Positions 52,329-62,150 are shown, counted from the first letter of the stretch. The stretch is 64,000 nt of DNA from Leucobacter weissii (GCF_017565745.1 NZ_JAGDYM010000014.1:122173-186172), one strand, 5' to 3'. The notes: a model not told the origin generated them from the letters alone. Numbers and translations: made by a program.

Positions 52329-53120
52329 TCATCCCGTGGGCAGGGTGACGTCGGCCCTCATGAAAGTCACTGCGCCCCCTTCGAGCAGCACGCGATCCTC
52401 GGTCAGCTCGCACCCCAGCCAACCGCCACGGGACGAGGCCTGATACGCGGTGAGCCGGTCCAGGCCCAGCCGCGCGGCCCAGTAGGGCACGAGGGTGGCG
52501 TGGATCGACCCGGTGACCGGATCCTCGGGGATGCCCGCGCCGGGAACGAAGTAGCGCGACACGAAGTGCGCCCGCCTCCCGGTCGACTCCTGGCCGGTGA
52601 CGACCAGACCGACCGGACCGAGTCGAGAGATCTCGGCAAGGTCGGGCACGAAAGCGCGCACCGCGTCGGCGTTGCCCAGATCGGCGAAGATGTTCTCGAA
52701 GTTCCGGAAGATGCCCGCGGGCGGCACGGAGAAGACCCCGGAAAGCTCCTGCGGCAGCACGGCGAGCGGCTCAGGGTCCAAGCGCGGCACATCGAGCCGG
52801 TAGCCGCCTCGCACTTGCGAGACCCGCAGCGCCCCCACCCGGGTGTGGAAGACCAGCGTCGAGGACGCCCCGAGTTCGGTGAACAGGATGTGCGCCGTCG
52901 CGATGGTGGCATGACCGCAGAAGTCGACCTCCTGCGCCGGGGCGAACCATCGCAGATCCCACGCCCCGTCCGAGCGGGACCTCACGAATGCCGTCTCGGC
53001 CAGGTTGTTCTCCGATGCGACCGACACTGCGAGTTCGTCGGCCAGCCACTCATCGACCACCAGCACCGCAGCAGGATTGCCCTCGAAGAGCCGATCCGTG
53101 AAGGCATCCACCTGGTACAT
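52329..53120 (-). CDS. PhzF-family isomerase/epimerase-like protein
   Basis: The 263-residue protein has the PhzF start YQVDAFTDRLFEGNPAAV, the catalytic-type Glu in SENNLAETAFV, FCGHATIATAHIL and, near the C-terminus, EDPVTGSIHATLVPYWA. This is the diaminopimelate-epimerase-like fold. ATG 53120 is taken; GTG 53126, two codons earlier, has the better-spaced AGGGG. There are no phenazine genes nearby, so the substrate is unknown. Confidence 0.9.
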   Translation of the reverse strand: MYQVDAFTDRLFEGNPAAVLVVDEWLADELAVSVASENNLAETAFVRSRSDGAWDLRWFAPAQEVDFCGHATIATAHILFTELGASSTLVFHTRVGALRVSQVRGGYRLDVPRLDPEPLAVLPQELSGVFSVPPAGIFRNFENIFADLGNADAVRAFVPDLAEISRLGPVGLVVTGQESTGRRAHFVSRYFVPGAGIPEDPVTGSIHATLVPYWAARLGLDRLTAYQASSRGGWLGCELTEDRVLLEGGAVTFMRADVTLPTG

Positions 53121-53284
53121 GCGCACGAGAGCCCCTATCGTCGCGCCGGATCCGGCACCTCCGACCCTATCTGACCGCCAGCGAACCCCCACCGCGCCGC
53201 GACTCCGGCCTCGGCCGGTATCCTTGTCCGTGCGATCCGCGATGACCGCGGCGGGTCGGCGAGGTCGGAAGGGCAGGGAACGCC

Positions 53285-53722
53285 GTGTGCGCAACAGTCC
53301 TCTGGGCGGTCAACGCCGCCGCATTCACCCCCGGACTCCGGCGGTTCACCCTCGAACGGATCGGCCGCGAACCGGAGATCGCCGGTCATCGGATCGCATC
53401 GGAGATGCTCCGCCCCACGTCGGTCGTGTTCACGCTGACGTTGAACATGTGCGACTGCGGGCACGCCATCGGCTCGGGCCGCTCGCGCCCGGCCCCGCGC
53501 GAGGCGACCGCGGAGAGCTGGCTCGCGTGGATGCGCGGGCTTCCGCAAGCGGCGCCCCACCTCACCCGGATCGCCGCCCTGCGGGCGTGGAACCCCGACG
53601 ACCACCGCGCGGTGACGCCGATCGGAGAGCAGCGCGCCTCCATCGACCGGCTCCAGGAGGCAACGCTCAGAGCCCTCCCCGAGGGCGCCCTCCTCGCCGT
53701 CGACTACCCGCGACCCGGTTGA
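53285..53722 (+). CDS. Hypothetical small protein with CxCGH motif
   Basis: This 145-residue protein starts at GTG 53285 after an AGGGAA stretch. It has no recognised domain. Visible features are FTLTLNMCDCGHAIGSG near the middle and WLAWMRGLPQAAPHLTRI. The Cys pair with His could bind a metal. It is divergent from the PhzF-like gene. Codon use matches the genome, so I take it as real. Confidence 0.6.
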   Translation: MCATVLWAVNAAAFTPGLRRFTLERIGREPEIAGHRIASEMLRPTSVVFTLTLNMCDCGHAIGSGRSRPAPREATAESWLAWMRGLPQAAPHLTRIAALRAWNPDDHRAVTPIGEQRASIDRLQEATLRALPEGALLAVDYPRPG

Positions 53723-53751
53723 CGGGGTCCGCGGCCCGTGCGCGGATCGCT

Positions 53752-53887
53752 CCCGTCGCGCCAGGAGCGCGCGAGCCCCGGAGGGCTCGCTTCCGCGGCA
53801 GTGCTCATTCCCGTCGCGCCAGGAGCGCGCGAGCCCCGGAGGGCTCGCTTCCGCGGCAGTGCTCATTCCCGTCGCGCCAGGAGCGCG
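53752..53887. repeat. Tandem 58-bp duplication of a gene end and terminator
   Basis: Two exact 58-base copies (53752-53809 and 53810-53867) are followed by 20 bases of a third. Each holds the hairpin GCGAGCCC-CGGA-GGGCTCGC and the last codons of the PucR-type gene, whose true stop is at 53863-53865. It therefore places tandem terminators behind that gene. Confidence 0.85.
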
Positions 53888-55506
53888 ACGGTGAGCGTGG
53901 CGATCACCTCGCCATCAGTGAGGTCCGCCCCCAGCAGTTCCTCGATCAGCGCGAGACGCTGGTAGAACACCGAGCGCGACAGCCGGGCCCGCTGCGCCGC
54001 CAGGGAGCGGTTCGTCGGATGCGCGATATACGCTGCGAGGACGCGCAGGAGGTCGCCGGAGTGCCCGGGACCCGAGCGGCCGTCGTGCTCGACGAGGGGC
54101 CCGAGGACATCGGCCGTGTACTCCTGGAGCTCCGGCATGCCGGAGAGCCGACGCACCAGGTGGGCGAGAGGCTGGCGCGCGGTCTGCTGCACGGTCACGC
54201 GACCGACCTCGGCGGCCGAGGGCAGACGGCCGACCGAGCGCACCTGCTCGAGCGAGGCGACGAGCTGTCGGAGGCGTCGGGAGGGGGCGCCCAGCGAGAC
54301 GTGCGTGCGCCAGCTCGGCGGCGTGGTCGCCGGGACGAGCATGTCGAGTTCCCGTGCCAGGCGGCGCGCCAGCTCGGGCGCCTCGGGGAGGGCGCCCTCC
54401 CCGATTCTGGCGTCCCCCTCCGGAAGCGAGATCAGCGCGAGCCTGAGTCCCCCGGGGGAGGAATCGTCGGAGGCGACCAGCACACGCCCCTCGGGAGCCA
54501 CCGCGCGCCGGAGAGCGGTTTCCACGGTCGCCCGTTCGAGCGAGTCGTGCGCGCCGAAGTCGCCCGTGCCGTGCAGCGTGGCCGCGATCACGACTCGACC
54601 GGAGGTCGGAAGCCCCGCTGCGGCGAGCTGGGCGGAGAGCTCGGCGTCGTTGCGGTAGCGGCCGCCGAGCAGCAGATCGAACAGGCGCTTCGAGCCGAAG
54701 CGGAGCCATTGCTCTCCCTCCGAGTCGGCGAGCCGACCGAGTGCCAGGGCGAAGGCGCCGAGCTCGAGCACGGTGCGCCGGCCCGCGGCGTGCGCCGGAC
54801 CTGGCAGGGCGGTGAGGATGCCCCATCTGATGCCGCGGGCCTCGACCGGGACCCGCTCGGAGCCGTCCGGCAGCTCGGGCTCGCGGCCCTCGGACCACGG
54901 CTCGAGCGTCCGGGCCGTCTCGGTGCCCAGCCCGGCGAGCGCGACGACCCGGTGGGCGGGATCCTCGAGCACCACGGGCGCGGAGAGGGTCTCGGCGAGC
55001 TGCTCCACCACGTAGTCGATCGGGCTGCGGTTCAGTCCGAGTTCGGTCAGCATGGCGTGCACCTCGGCGCGCGCCTCGAGCGCTTCGTTCTGCGCGGCGA
55101 GGATGCGCTGGTGCACGCGCTGGGTGATCTGCACGAAGCGCACCTCGCGGTGCAGGGCGATGAGCGGAATGCCCGCGGCCTCGCAGGCGAGGATCAATTC
55201 GGCGGGCGCCTCAGCGAACTGCGCACCGAGTTCGAGGATCACGCCGGCAGGGTCGGCGGCAGCGAGTCCGCGTGCGATCCGAGCGAGCTCGGCACCCCCG
55301 TGCGACCAGCCCGCCCCCGTGGTGAGGATCAGCTCGCCGCCTTCCAGCAGCGCGAGTGCCCCCGCGCCCGCCACCACGTGAGCCCAGCGCACGGATCGAC
55401 CGAGCCCGGCGGATCCCGCGACGATGTCAGGCTCGCCCGCCCGCACCTCGGGCAGTTCGAGCACATCTGAGACCCGCATCTGCGACTGCACGGAGGACTC
55501 CGTCAT
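53863..55506 (-). CDS. PucR-family transcriptional regulator
   Basis: The 547-residue protein is a full PucR regulator: N-terminal PucR domain (about residues 10-130, MRVSDVLELPEVRAGEPDIV and ELILTTGAGW), a central GGDEF-like/CdaR region, and C-terminal HTH_30 (LLRVLAAYIAHPTNRSLAAQ, then RSVFYQRLALIEELLG). ATG 55506 follows AAAGAGG; a longer frame through the G run would give an artificial poly-proline start. It is divergent from mmsA and the aminotransferase, which it probably activates in response to their substrate. Confidence 0.92.
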   Translation of the reverse strand: MTESSVQSQMRVSDVLELPEVRAGEPDIVAGSAGLGRSVRWAHVVAGAGALALLEGGELILTTGAGWSHGGAELARIARGLAAADPAGVILELGAQFAEAPAELILACEAAGIPLIALHREVRFVQITQRVHQRILAAQNEALEARAEVHAMLTELGLNRSPIDYVVEQLAETLSAPVVLEDPAHRVVALAGLGTETARTLEPWSEGREPELPDGSERVPVEARGIRWGILTALPGPAHAAGRRTVLELGAFALALGRLADSEGEQWLRFGSKRLFDLLLGGRYRNDAELSAQLAAAGLPTSGRVVIAATLHGTGDFGAHDSLERATVETALRRAVAPEGRVLVASDDSSPGGLRLALISLPEGDARIGEGALPEAPELARRLARELDMLVPATTPPSWRTHVSLGAPSRRLRQLVASLEQVRSVGRLPSAAEVGRVTVQQTARQPLAHLVRRLSGMPELQEYTADVLGPLVEHDGRSGPGHSGDLLRVLAAYIAHPTNRSLAAQRARLSRSVFYQRLALIEELLGADLTDGEVIATLTVALLARRE

Positions 55507-55864
<358 letters not shown>

Positions 55865-57349
55865 ATGGCACGCATCCCCCACGTGATCGCCGGCGAGAAG
55901 GTCACCGACGCCGAGCGCACGCAGCCGGTGTTCAACCCGGCGACGGGCGAGGAGCAGCACGAGGTGTCGATCGCCTCCGTCGCCACCGTCGAGCAGGCGA
56001 TCGCCGCGGCCAAGGAGGCGCTGCCGAAGTGGCGCGCCACCAGCCTGACCAAGCGGGCGGACGTCTTCTTCAACCTGCGCCAGCTGCTCAAGCAGCGCAC
56101 GCCGGAGCTCTCGGCGATCGTCACGAGCGAGCACGGCAAGGTCCTCAGCGATGCGGCCGGCGAGATCGCCCGGGGCCTGGAGAACGTGGAGTTCGCCTCG
56201 GGGCTGCTGCACCTGCTCAAGGGCGAGCGCGACGAGCAGGTCTCCACCGGGATCGACGTGCACTCGGTGAAGCAGCCGGTGGGCGTGGTCGCCGCGATCA
56301 CCCCGTTCAACTTCCCGGTGATGGTGCCGCTGTGGATGATCGCGAGCGCGATCGCCTGCGGCAACACCGTCGTGCTCAAGCCGAGCGAGCGGGATCCCTC
56401 GGCGTCGGTGTTCATCGCGGATCTCTTCCGCGAGGCCGGCCTTCCCGACGGCGTGCTCAACGTGGTCCACGGCGACAAGGTCGCCGTCGACACCCTGCTC
56501 GACAGCCGCGACGTCAAGGCCGTCAGCTTCGTCGGCTCGACCCCGATCGCCAAGTACATCTACGAGCGCGCCGCCGCCAACGGCAAGCGCGTGCAGGCGC
56601 TCGGCGGCGCGAAGAACCACATGATCGTCATGCCCGACGCGGATCTGGACGGTGCGGCGGACGCCGCGGTCTCCGCCGCGTACGGTTCGGCCGGCGAGCG
56701 CTGCATGGCCGTCTCGGTCGTGGTCGCCGTCGGCGGCGTGGGCGATGGGCTCGTGCAGAGGATCGCCGACCGCATCAAGGACCTGAGGATCGGCGACGGC
56801 ACCGATCCGGCCAGCGAGATGGGCCCGCTGATCACGCGGGAGGCCAAGGAACGCGTCGAGTCGTACGTCGCGGGCGCCGCGGACGAGGGGGCGACCGTGG
56901 TGGTCGACGGGCGCGAGCAGGAGTTCGCGGAGACCGGCTTCTTCACCGGCGTCTCCCTGATCGACCATGTCCAGACGGACAGCAAGGTCTACCGCGACGA
57001 GATCTTCGGGCCGGTGCTCGCGGTCGTGCGCGTCGACAGCTACGAGGAGGGCGTGCAGCTCGTCAACGATCACCAGTTCGGCAACGGCACCGCCATCTTC
57101 ACCCGCGACGGCGCCACCGCGCGCCGGTTCGAGTTCGAGGTGGAGGCCGGCATGGTCGGCATCAACGTGCCGATCCCGGTGCCGGTCGGATCGTTCTCCT
57201 TCGGCGGTTGGAAGGATTCGCTCTTCGGCGACTCTCACATCTACGGCCCCGAGTCGATCCACTTCTACACCCGCTCGAAGGTCATCACGACCCGCTGGCC
57301 GAAGCCGGACCAGTCCAGGGTCGACCTCGGCTTCCCCAGCAACGACTGA
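55865..57349 (+). CDS. mmsA: CoA-acylating methylmalonate-semialdehyde dehydrogenase
   Basis: The 494-residue aldehyde dehydrogenase has VVAAITPFNFPVMVPLWM, VKAVSFVGSTPIAKYIYERA, the nucleophile Cys in SAGERCMAVSVVV and YRDEIFGPVLAVVRV. ALGGAKNHMIVMPDADLD carries Asn-His where other aldehyde dehydrogenases have the general-base Glu, as in MmsA/IolA. It converts methylmalonate or malonate semialdehyde to propionyl- or acetyl-CoA. The aminotransferase follows 12 bases later and would supply the semialdehyde. Confidence 0.93.
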   Translation: MARIPHVIAGEKVTDAERTQPVFNPATGEEQHEVSIASVATVEQAIAAAKEALPKWRATSLTKRADVFFNLRQLLKQRTPELSAIVTSEHGKVLSDAAGEIARGLENVEFASGLLHLLKGERDEQVSTGIDVHSVKQPVGVVAAITPFNFPVMVPLWMIASAIACGNTVVLKPSERDPSASVFIADLFREAGLPDGVLNVVHGDKVAVDTLLDSRDVKAVSFVGSTPIAKYIYERAAANGKRVQALGGAKNHMIVMPDADLDGAADAAVSAAYGSAGERCMAVSVVVAVGGVGDGLVQRIADRIKDLRIGDGTDPASEMGPLITREAKERVESYVAGAADEGATVVVDGREQEFAETGFFTGVSLIDHVQTDSKVYRDEIFGPVLAVVRVDSYEEGVQLVNDHQFGNGTAIFTRDGATARRFEFEVEAGMVGINVPIPVPVGSFSFGGWKDSLFGDSHIYGPESIHFYTRSKVITTRWPKPDQSRVDLGFPSND

Positions 57350-57361
57350 GAGGATCGCAGC

Positions 57362-58753
57362 ATGAGCGACTACACCGATCTGAACGGCACCCCTCGGAGC
57401 TTCGGCGACGCCGAGGCGCAGCGCGAGGTGCGCGAGAACGACCGCGGCTACGTGTTCCACTCCTGGTCCGCGCAGGGGAAGATCGATCCCCTGCCCGTCG
57501 CCAGGGGCGAGGGCGCGAAGTTCTGGGACTACGACGGCACCGAGTACCTCGACTTCTCGTCGCAGCTCGTCAATCTCAATCTCGGCCATCAGCACCCCGG
57601 GCTGGTCAAAGCGATCCAGGATCAGGCGGGGCGCCTGACCACCATCCAGCCCGCGCTCGCCAACGACGCGCGCGGCGAGCTCGCCAAGAGGATCGTCGAG
57701 CACTCCTTCGAGGGAGCCCGCTCGGTGTTCTTCACCAACGGCGGCGCGGAGGCCATCGAGTACGCGGTGCGCCTGGCGCGCCAGAGCTCGGGCAAGCGGA
57801 AGATCCTCAGCCGCTATCGTTCGTACCACGGCTCGACCGGCACGGCGATCACGATGACGGGCGAGCCGCGGCGCTGGGCCAACGATGTGATCGACGGCGA
57901 AGTGGTCCACTTCTTCGGTCCCTATGCCTATCGCAGCGCGTTCTGGGCGGAGACCCCGGAGCAGGAGACCGAGCGGGCGCTCGCGCACCTCGAGCAGCAG
58001 ATCCAGCTCGAGGGTCCCGGCACCATCGCCGCGGTCGTGCTCGAGACCGTCACGGGCACGAACGGCGTGCTGGTGCCGCCGCCCGGCTACCTGCCCGGCG
58101 TGCGCGAGATCACCGAGCGCCACGGGATCCTCCTGATCCTCGACGAGGTGATGGTCGGCTTCGGGCGCACCGGCGAGTGGTTCGCCTACCAGGGATTCGA
58201 TGTGCGACCGGATCTGGTGACCTTCGCCAAGGGGGTCAACTCGGGCTATGTGCCGCTCGGCGGCGTCGTGATCAGCGAGGCGGTGCACGAGGCGTTCGTC
58301 GAGCGTCCGTTCCCCGGTGGGCTGACCTACTCGGGGCATCCGCTCGCCTGCGCGGCCGGCGTCGCGACCTTCGACATCTTCGAGCGCGAGGGCATTCTGG
58401 AGCGGGTCCGCGACCTCGGCTCTCGAGTGATCGAGCCGCGGCTGCGCGAGATCTTCGAGAAGCACCCCTCGGTGGGGGAGTATCGGGGCACGGGGCTCTT
58501 CTGGGCGCTGGAGCTCGTGAGGGATCGGGCGACCCGCGAGCCTCTCGTGCCCTTCAACGCCTCCGGAGACGCTGCCGCGCCGTTCAACGCGGTCGTGGCC
58601 GCCTGCAAGGAGGCGGGGCTGTGGCCGTTCGCCGCGGGCAACCGGTTGCAGATCGCGCCGCCGCTGGTCATCTCCGAGGAGGATCTGGTGAGGGGTCTCG
58701 ACATCATCGACGAGGCCCTGAAGGTCGCCGACTCCTACGTCGTCGGCGCCTGA
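57362..58753 (+). CDS. Class III omega-aminotransferase
   Basis: The 463-residue PLP enzyme has FFTNGGAEAIEYAVRLAR, YHGSTGTAI, LILDEVMVGFGRTGEW and the cofactor Lys in VTFAKGVNSGYVPLGG. It groups with beta-alanine:pyruvate, beta-aminoisobutyrate and taurine aminotransferases. Beside mmsA, the likely substrates are beta-alanine or beta-aminoisobutyrate, from pyrimidine or valine breakdown. Confidence 0.9.
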   Translation: MSDYTDLNGTPRSFGDAEAQREVRENDRGYVFHSWSAQGKIDPLPVARGEGAKFWDYDGTEYLDFSSQLVNLNLGHQHPGLVKAIQDQAGRLTTIQPALANDARGELAKRIVEHSFEGARSVFFTNGGAEAIEYAVRLARQSSGKRKILSRYRSYHGSTGTAITMTGEPRRWANDVIDGEVVHFFGPYAYRSAFWAETPEQETERALAHLEQQIQLEGPGTIAAVVLETVTGTNGVLVPPPGYLPGVREITERHGILLILDEVMVGFGRTGEWFAYQGFDVRPDLVTFAKGVNSGYVPLGGVVISEAVHEAFVERPFPGGLTYSGHPLACAAGVATFDIFEREGILERVRDLGSRVIEPRLREIFEKHPSVGEYRGTGLFWALELVRDRATREPLVPFNASGDAAAPFNAVVAACKEAGLWPFAAGNRLQIAPPLVISEEDLVRGLDIIDEALKVADSYVVGA

Positions 58754-58768
58754 ACGAGCCGGCCGAGC

Positions 58769-58797
58769 CGCGACGGGCGGATCACCCGCCCGTCGCG
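58769..58797. terminator. Bidirectional terminator, perfect 12-bp stem
   Basis: Arms 58769-58780 and 58786-58797 enclose a 5-base loop. The right arm lies in the last codons of the flavin reductase gene, so both convergent genes end here. Confidence 0.7.
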
Positions 58798-59444
58798 AGC
58801 CGCATGAGCCCGGTGTCGAGATCGATCGCGGTCTCGGCGCCGCCGGCACTCCCGAGACGGTGCTGGTAGGCGCCCCAGGACTCCGTCCGGAGTCGCGTCG
58901 CGAAATCGCTCTGCATCAGCAGGAGGAGTTCCGTCGCCGCGCGGTCGATGCGGCGGCTCAGGCTCCCCTCGCTCCAGTCCTCGGGAGCGGCGAATACCGA
59001 GGTGGGGGCGGTCATGGTGCGCAGGTAGGCGAAGAGCCCGCGCATCTGTTCGTCCGTCACGAGGGAGTGGCGGGCGCTTCCGCCCGTCGCGGCGAGGACC
59101 ACCGGCATGCCGATCAGCAGATCGGTGTCGAGCGCCTGGAAGAACGAGATGAACAGTCCGCTCGGGACGGCCTGGTAGACGGGGGTGCTCGCGACGATGC
59201 CGTCGGCGTCCCGGAGCAGGTCGAATGCGCTCCGCAATGCGGGCGAGACGAACCGGCTGACCAGCGCATTCGAGACGTCGGCGGACAGCGCGCCGAGATC
59301 GATCGTGCGGATCTCCGTCTCGAGGCCGTGGCCGTCGCCGAGCTCCGCGGCCCGGCTCGCGATGCGATCGGCGAGCAGTTTCGTCGAGGAGGGGCTGCTC
59401 GTGCCGGCGTGGACGATGACGATGGTCCGGGCTCTGGTGCTCAT
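58782..59444 (-). CDS. NADPH-dependent FMN reductase (CE1759/MsuE-like)
   Basis: The 220-residue flavodoxin-fold protein starts VIVHAGTSSPSSTKLLADRI (FMN phosphate loop). It has VASTPVYQAVPSGLFISFFQ and VVLAATGGSARHSLVTDEQM, as in FMN reductases that feed two-component monooxygenases. ATG 59444 overlaps the MarR stop (ATGA). It probably supplies reduced FMN to the luciferase-like enzyme upstream. Confidence 0.9.
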   Translation of the reverse strand: MSTRARTIVIVHAGTSSPSSTKLLADRIASRAAELGDGHGLETEIRTIDLGALSADVSNALVSRFVSPALRSAFDLLRDADGIVASTPVYQAVPSGLFISFFQALDTDLLIGMPVVLAATGGSARHSLVTDEQMRGLFAYLRTMTAPTSVFAAPEDWSEGSLSRRIDRAATELLLLMQSDFATRLRTESWGAYQHRLGSAGGAETAIDLDTGLMRLATGG

Positions 59445-59959
59445 GATCCTGTCTTCTCCGTGTCTTCGGGGCGGACGGCGCTGCGCGGGTGCGCGGCGCT
59501 CGCGGGGGCGCTGCTCGCGCGACCGTCGCGGAGCAGTTTCACGGTGAGCCGGTGGAGTTCGTGCAGCTCCGCCTCGTCGAGGCGGCCCCCTACGGCCCGG
59601 GCGACGCTCCGCGCGTGCGCGCGTCCGACCGTTCGCTGCATGTCGCGTCCGGCGTCGGTGAGCGCCACCCGGACGGCGCGGCCGTCGGCGTGGTCCGCGT
59701 CGCGGGCCACGAGGCCGCGTCGCTCCAACCGGTCGACCAGGCGGGAGAGCGCCGGCTGGCTCAGGAGCACCGTGTTGCGAAGCTCTCCGACCCTGGCGGG
59801 CGCCGGGCACTTCGCGAGGGTGTAGAGCACGTCGTACTCCCGCATGGTGATGCCGTGGTCGGACCAGACGGATTCGGCGCCGAAGCCGCGCATCAGCACC
59901 GCGTGAGCGGTCAGCAGCGACTCCCAGGTCTCGTTGGCGAGACGGATGTCGACGGGCAT
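59441..59959 (-). CDS. MarR-family transcriptional regulator
   Basis: The 172-residue protein has the MarR winged helix (about residues 50-115): TVLLSQPALSRLVDRLERRG and wing DADHADGRAVRVALTDAG. ATG 59959 follows AAAGGGGA. It lies between the monooxygenase and the flavin reductase genes on one strand and is the likely repressor of the group. Confidence 0.92.
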   Translation of the reverse strand: MPVDIRLANETWESLLTAHAVLMRGFGAESVWSDHGITMREYDVLYTLAKCPAPARVGELRNTVLLSQPALSRLVDRLERRGLVARDADHADGRAVRVALTDAGRDMQRTVGRAHARSVARAVGGRLDEAELHELHRLTVKLLRDGRASSAPASAAHPRSAVRPEDTEKTGS

Positions 59960-60021
59960 TCGGTTCCCCTTTCTCGAGGTGCGGGCGGCGACGGCGCTTC
60001 CGCGCCTGAGCGCCCGCGGGA

Positions 60022-61203
60022 TCACAGGCCGGAGGCCGCGCCCGCCCGGGCCGAGTCCTGGTAGGGCGATCCTCCGGTCACGTTGTCGCCCCGGTTTGCG
60101 CCCGGGCGGAACCGGCGGGGTTCGGCGTCGCCGTACTTCGCCCGGACGAGCGAGGCGTGCGACGGGGTGTCCGGCACCTCCGGGTCGCGCCGGGCCGCGA
60201 GCTCCTTCCGCAGCACCGGCACCACCTCGCCCCCGAGCAGCTCGAGCTGGTCGAGAACGGTCTCGACCGGCAGCCCGGCGTGGTCCATGAGGAACAGCTG
60301 CCGCTGGTAGTCGCCGAAGTACTCCTGGAAGGTGAGGGTCTTGTCGATGACCTCCTGCGGGCTGCCCACCGAGAGCGGCGTCTGCGCGGTGAAGTCCTCG
60401 AGCGACGGGCCGTTGCCGTAGACGGGCGCCTCATCGAAGTAGGGGCGGAAGCCGTTCCAGGCGTCTTGCGAGCGCTTGGCGATGAAGGCCTGGCCTCCCA
60501 GCCCGACGATCGCCTGCTTCTCGCTGCCGTGGCCGTAGTGCGCGTAGCGCTGGCGGTAGAAGTCGATGAGGCGCTTGTAGTGCTCCTTGGGCCAGAAGAT
60601 GTTGTTGGCGAAGAAGCCGTCGCCGTAGTAGGCGGCCTGCTCCGCGATCTCCGGCGTGCGGATCGAGCCGTGCCAGACGAAGGGCGGCACGTCGTCGAGC
60701 GGGCGCGGGGTGGAGGTGAAGCCCTGCAGCGGGGTGCGGAACTTGCCCTCCCAGTCGATCACGTCCTCCCGCCAGAGGCGATGCAGGAGGTTGTAGTTCT
60801 CGAGCGCCATCGGCAGGCTGCTGCGGATGTCCTTGCCGAACCACGGGTAGACGGGCGCGGTGTTCCCGCGGCCGAGCATGAGATCCATGCGTCCCTTCGC
60901 GAGATGCTGCAGCATCGCGTAGTCCTCGGCGAGGCGCACCGGATCGTTGGTCGTGATCAGGGTGGTGCTGGTCGAGACCTTGAGGCGGGTGGTCTGCGCG
61001 GCGATGAAGGCGAGCAGCGTGGTCGGCGACGACGAGAAGAAGGGCGGATTGTGATGCTCCCCGACGGCGAAGACGTCGAGGCCCACCTCCTCGGCCTTCT
61101 TCGCGATCCTCACGGTCGCGTCGATGCGTTCCGCCTCGCTGGGCGTCACGCCGGTGGTGGGGTCGCGCGTGATGTCGCTGACCGTGAAGATCCCGAATTC
61201 CAT
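60022..61203 (-). CDS. LLM-class (luciferase-like) flavin-dependent oxidoreductase
   Basis: The 393-residue protein has the bacterial-luciferase barrel start EFGIFTVSDI, then VGEHHNPPFFSSSPTTLLAF, and GRGNTAPVYPWFG. It resembles the CE1758-type LLM proteins often found with a CE1759-type FMN reductase. ATG 61203 has CAGGAGCG. It likely oxidises an organic substrate with FMNH2 from the adjacent reductase; the substrate is unknown. Confidence 0.9.
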   Translation of the reverse strand: MEFGIFTVSDITRDPTTGVTPSEAERIDATVRIAKKAEEVGLDVFAVGEHHNPPFFSSSPTTLLAFIAAQTTRLKVSTSTTLITTNDPVRLAEDYAMLQHLAKGRMDLMLGRGNTAPVYPWFGKDIRSSLPMALENYNLLHRLWREDVIDWEGKFRTPLQGFTSTPRPLDDVPPFVWHGSIRTPEIAEQAAYYGDGFFANNIFWPKEHYKRLIDFYRQRYAHYGHGSEKQAIVGLGGQAFIAKRSQDAWNGFRPYFDEAPVYGNGPSLEDFTAQTPLSVGSPQEVIDKTLTFQEYFGDYQRQLFLMDHAGLPVETVLDQLELLGGEVVPVLRKELAARRDPEVPDTPSHASLVRAKYGDAEPRRFRPGANRGDNVTGGSPYQDSARAGAASGL

Positions 61204-61229
61204 CGTCCGCTCCTGTCCGGGGATATTTG

Positions 61230-61243
61230 TATGCGTTTGCATC
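61230..61243. promoter_or_regulatory. Palindromic operator candidate upstream of the LLM gene
   Basis: ATGC (61231-61234)-GTTT-GCAT (61239-61242) lies in an A+T-rich patch 27 bases before the LLM start, with partial symmetry extending outward. MarR operators have this form. It is likely the target of the cotranscribed MarR protein. Confidence 0.5.
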
Positions 61244-61362
61244 TAATTCAACGCGGATCGTCGCCGGGTATTCCCGCGCGAAACCCGATGGCTGCGCGGC
61301 GAGAGGCGGGTTCACAGCTCTCCACCGGGACATCGCGGCCCGGACGGGGATAGCCTGGGGGC

Positions 61363-62148
61363 ATGTCGCTCGCCTCCTCCACCACTCGCCGCACGCCCCG
61401 TCCCTCCATCGAACTGGAGGTGCTGGAAACCGAGTGGCTGAATCCGCATCTGGTGCGGGTGGGCCTGGGCGGCGACGGATTCTCGCGGTTCGAGGACCGT
61501 CCCGAGACGGACAAGTACGTGAAGCTGCTGTTCGCGGCGTCCGACCCCGAGCCGCGTCAGGTCACCCGCACCTACACGATCCGTCGAGTGGTCCCCGCGG
61601 AGCAGCGGTTGGAGATCGACTTCGTGGTGCACGGCGACGAGGGGCTCGCCGGCCCCTGGGCGGCGGCGGCCCGAGCGGGGGACCGGATCGCGCTGATGGG
61701 GCCGGGAGGCGGCTACGCGCCGCGACCGGATGCGGAGTGGCATCTCTTCGCCGGTGATCTCTCCGCGGTCCCCGCGATCGCGGCGTCGCTGGAGGCGCTT
61801 CCGGACGACGCCTCGGGCGTCGTGCTGATCGAGATCGACGCCGCGGACGCCCCGGTGCCGCTCACCGCGCCCCGGGGCGTCGAGGTGCGATGGATCCTCG
61901 ATCCCGCGCACGATCCGCAGCGGCTCGCGGAGGAGGTGCGATCGCTCGACTGGCCCTCGGGGGAGATCCAGGTCTTCGCTCACGGGGAGCGCGAGGCGAT
62001 GAAGGCCCTGCGTCGGATCCTCTTCACCGAACGCGAGCTCGAGCGCGGACAGGTCTCGCTGTCGGGCTACTGGGCGCGGGGTCGCACCGAGGATCGCTTC
62101 CAGGCCGAGAAGCGCGAGTCGATCGGGAAGATCTTCCCCGAGGGCTGA
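61363..62148 (+). CDS. Siderophore-interacting protein (NADPH ferric-siderophore reductase)
   Basis: The 261-residue protein has the FAD-binding RTYTIRRVVPAEQRLEIDFV (with Arg-x-Tyr-Thr), VHGDEGLAGPWAAAARAGD and the SIP C-terminal LFAGDLSAVPAIAASLEAL, then SGYWARGRTEDRFQ. It reduces imported Fe(III)-siderophores in the cytoplasm. No clear iron box precedes it. It ends 2 bases from the convergent next gene. Confidence 0.93.
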   Translation: MSLASSTTRRTPRPSIELEVLETEWLNPHLVRVGLGGDGFSRFEDRPETDKYVKLLFAASDPEPRQVTRTYTIRRVVPAEQRLEIDFVVHGDEGLAGPWAAAARAGDRIALMGPGGGYAPRPDAEWHLFAGDLSAVPAIAASLEALPDDASGVVLIEIDAADAPVPLTAPRGVEVRWILDPAHDPQRLAEEVRSLDWPSGEIQVFAHGEREAMKALRRILFTERELERGQVSLSGYWARGRTEDRFQAEKRESIGKIFPEG

Positions 62149-62150
62149 GC

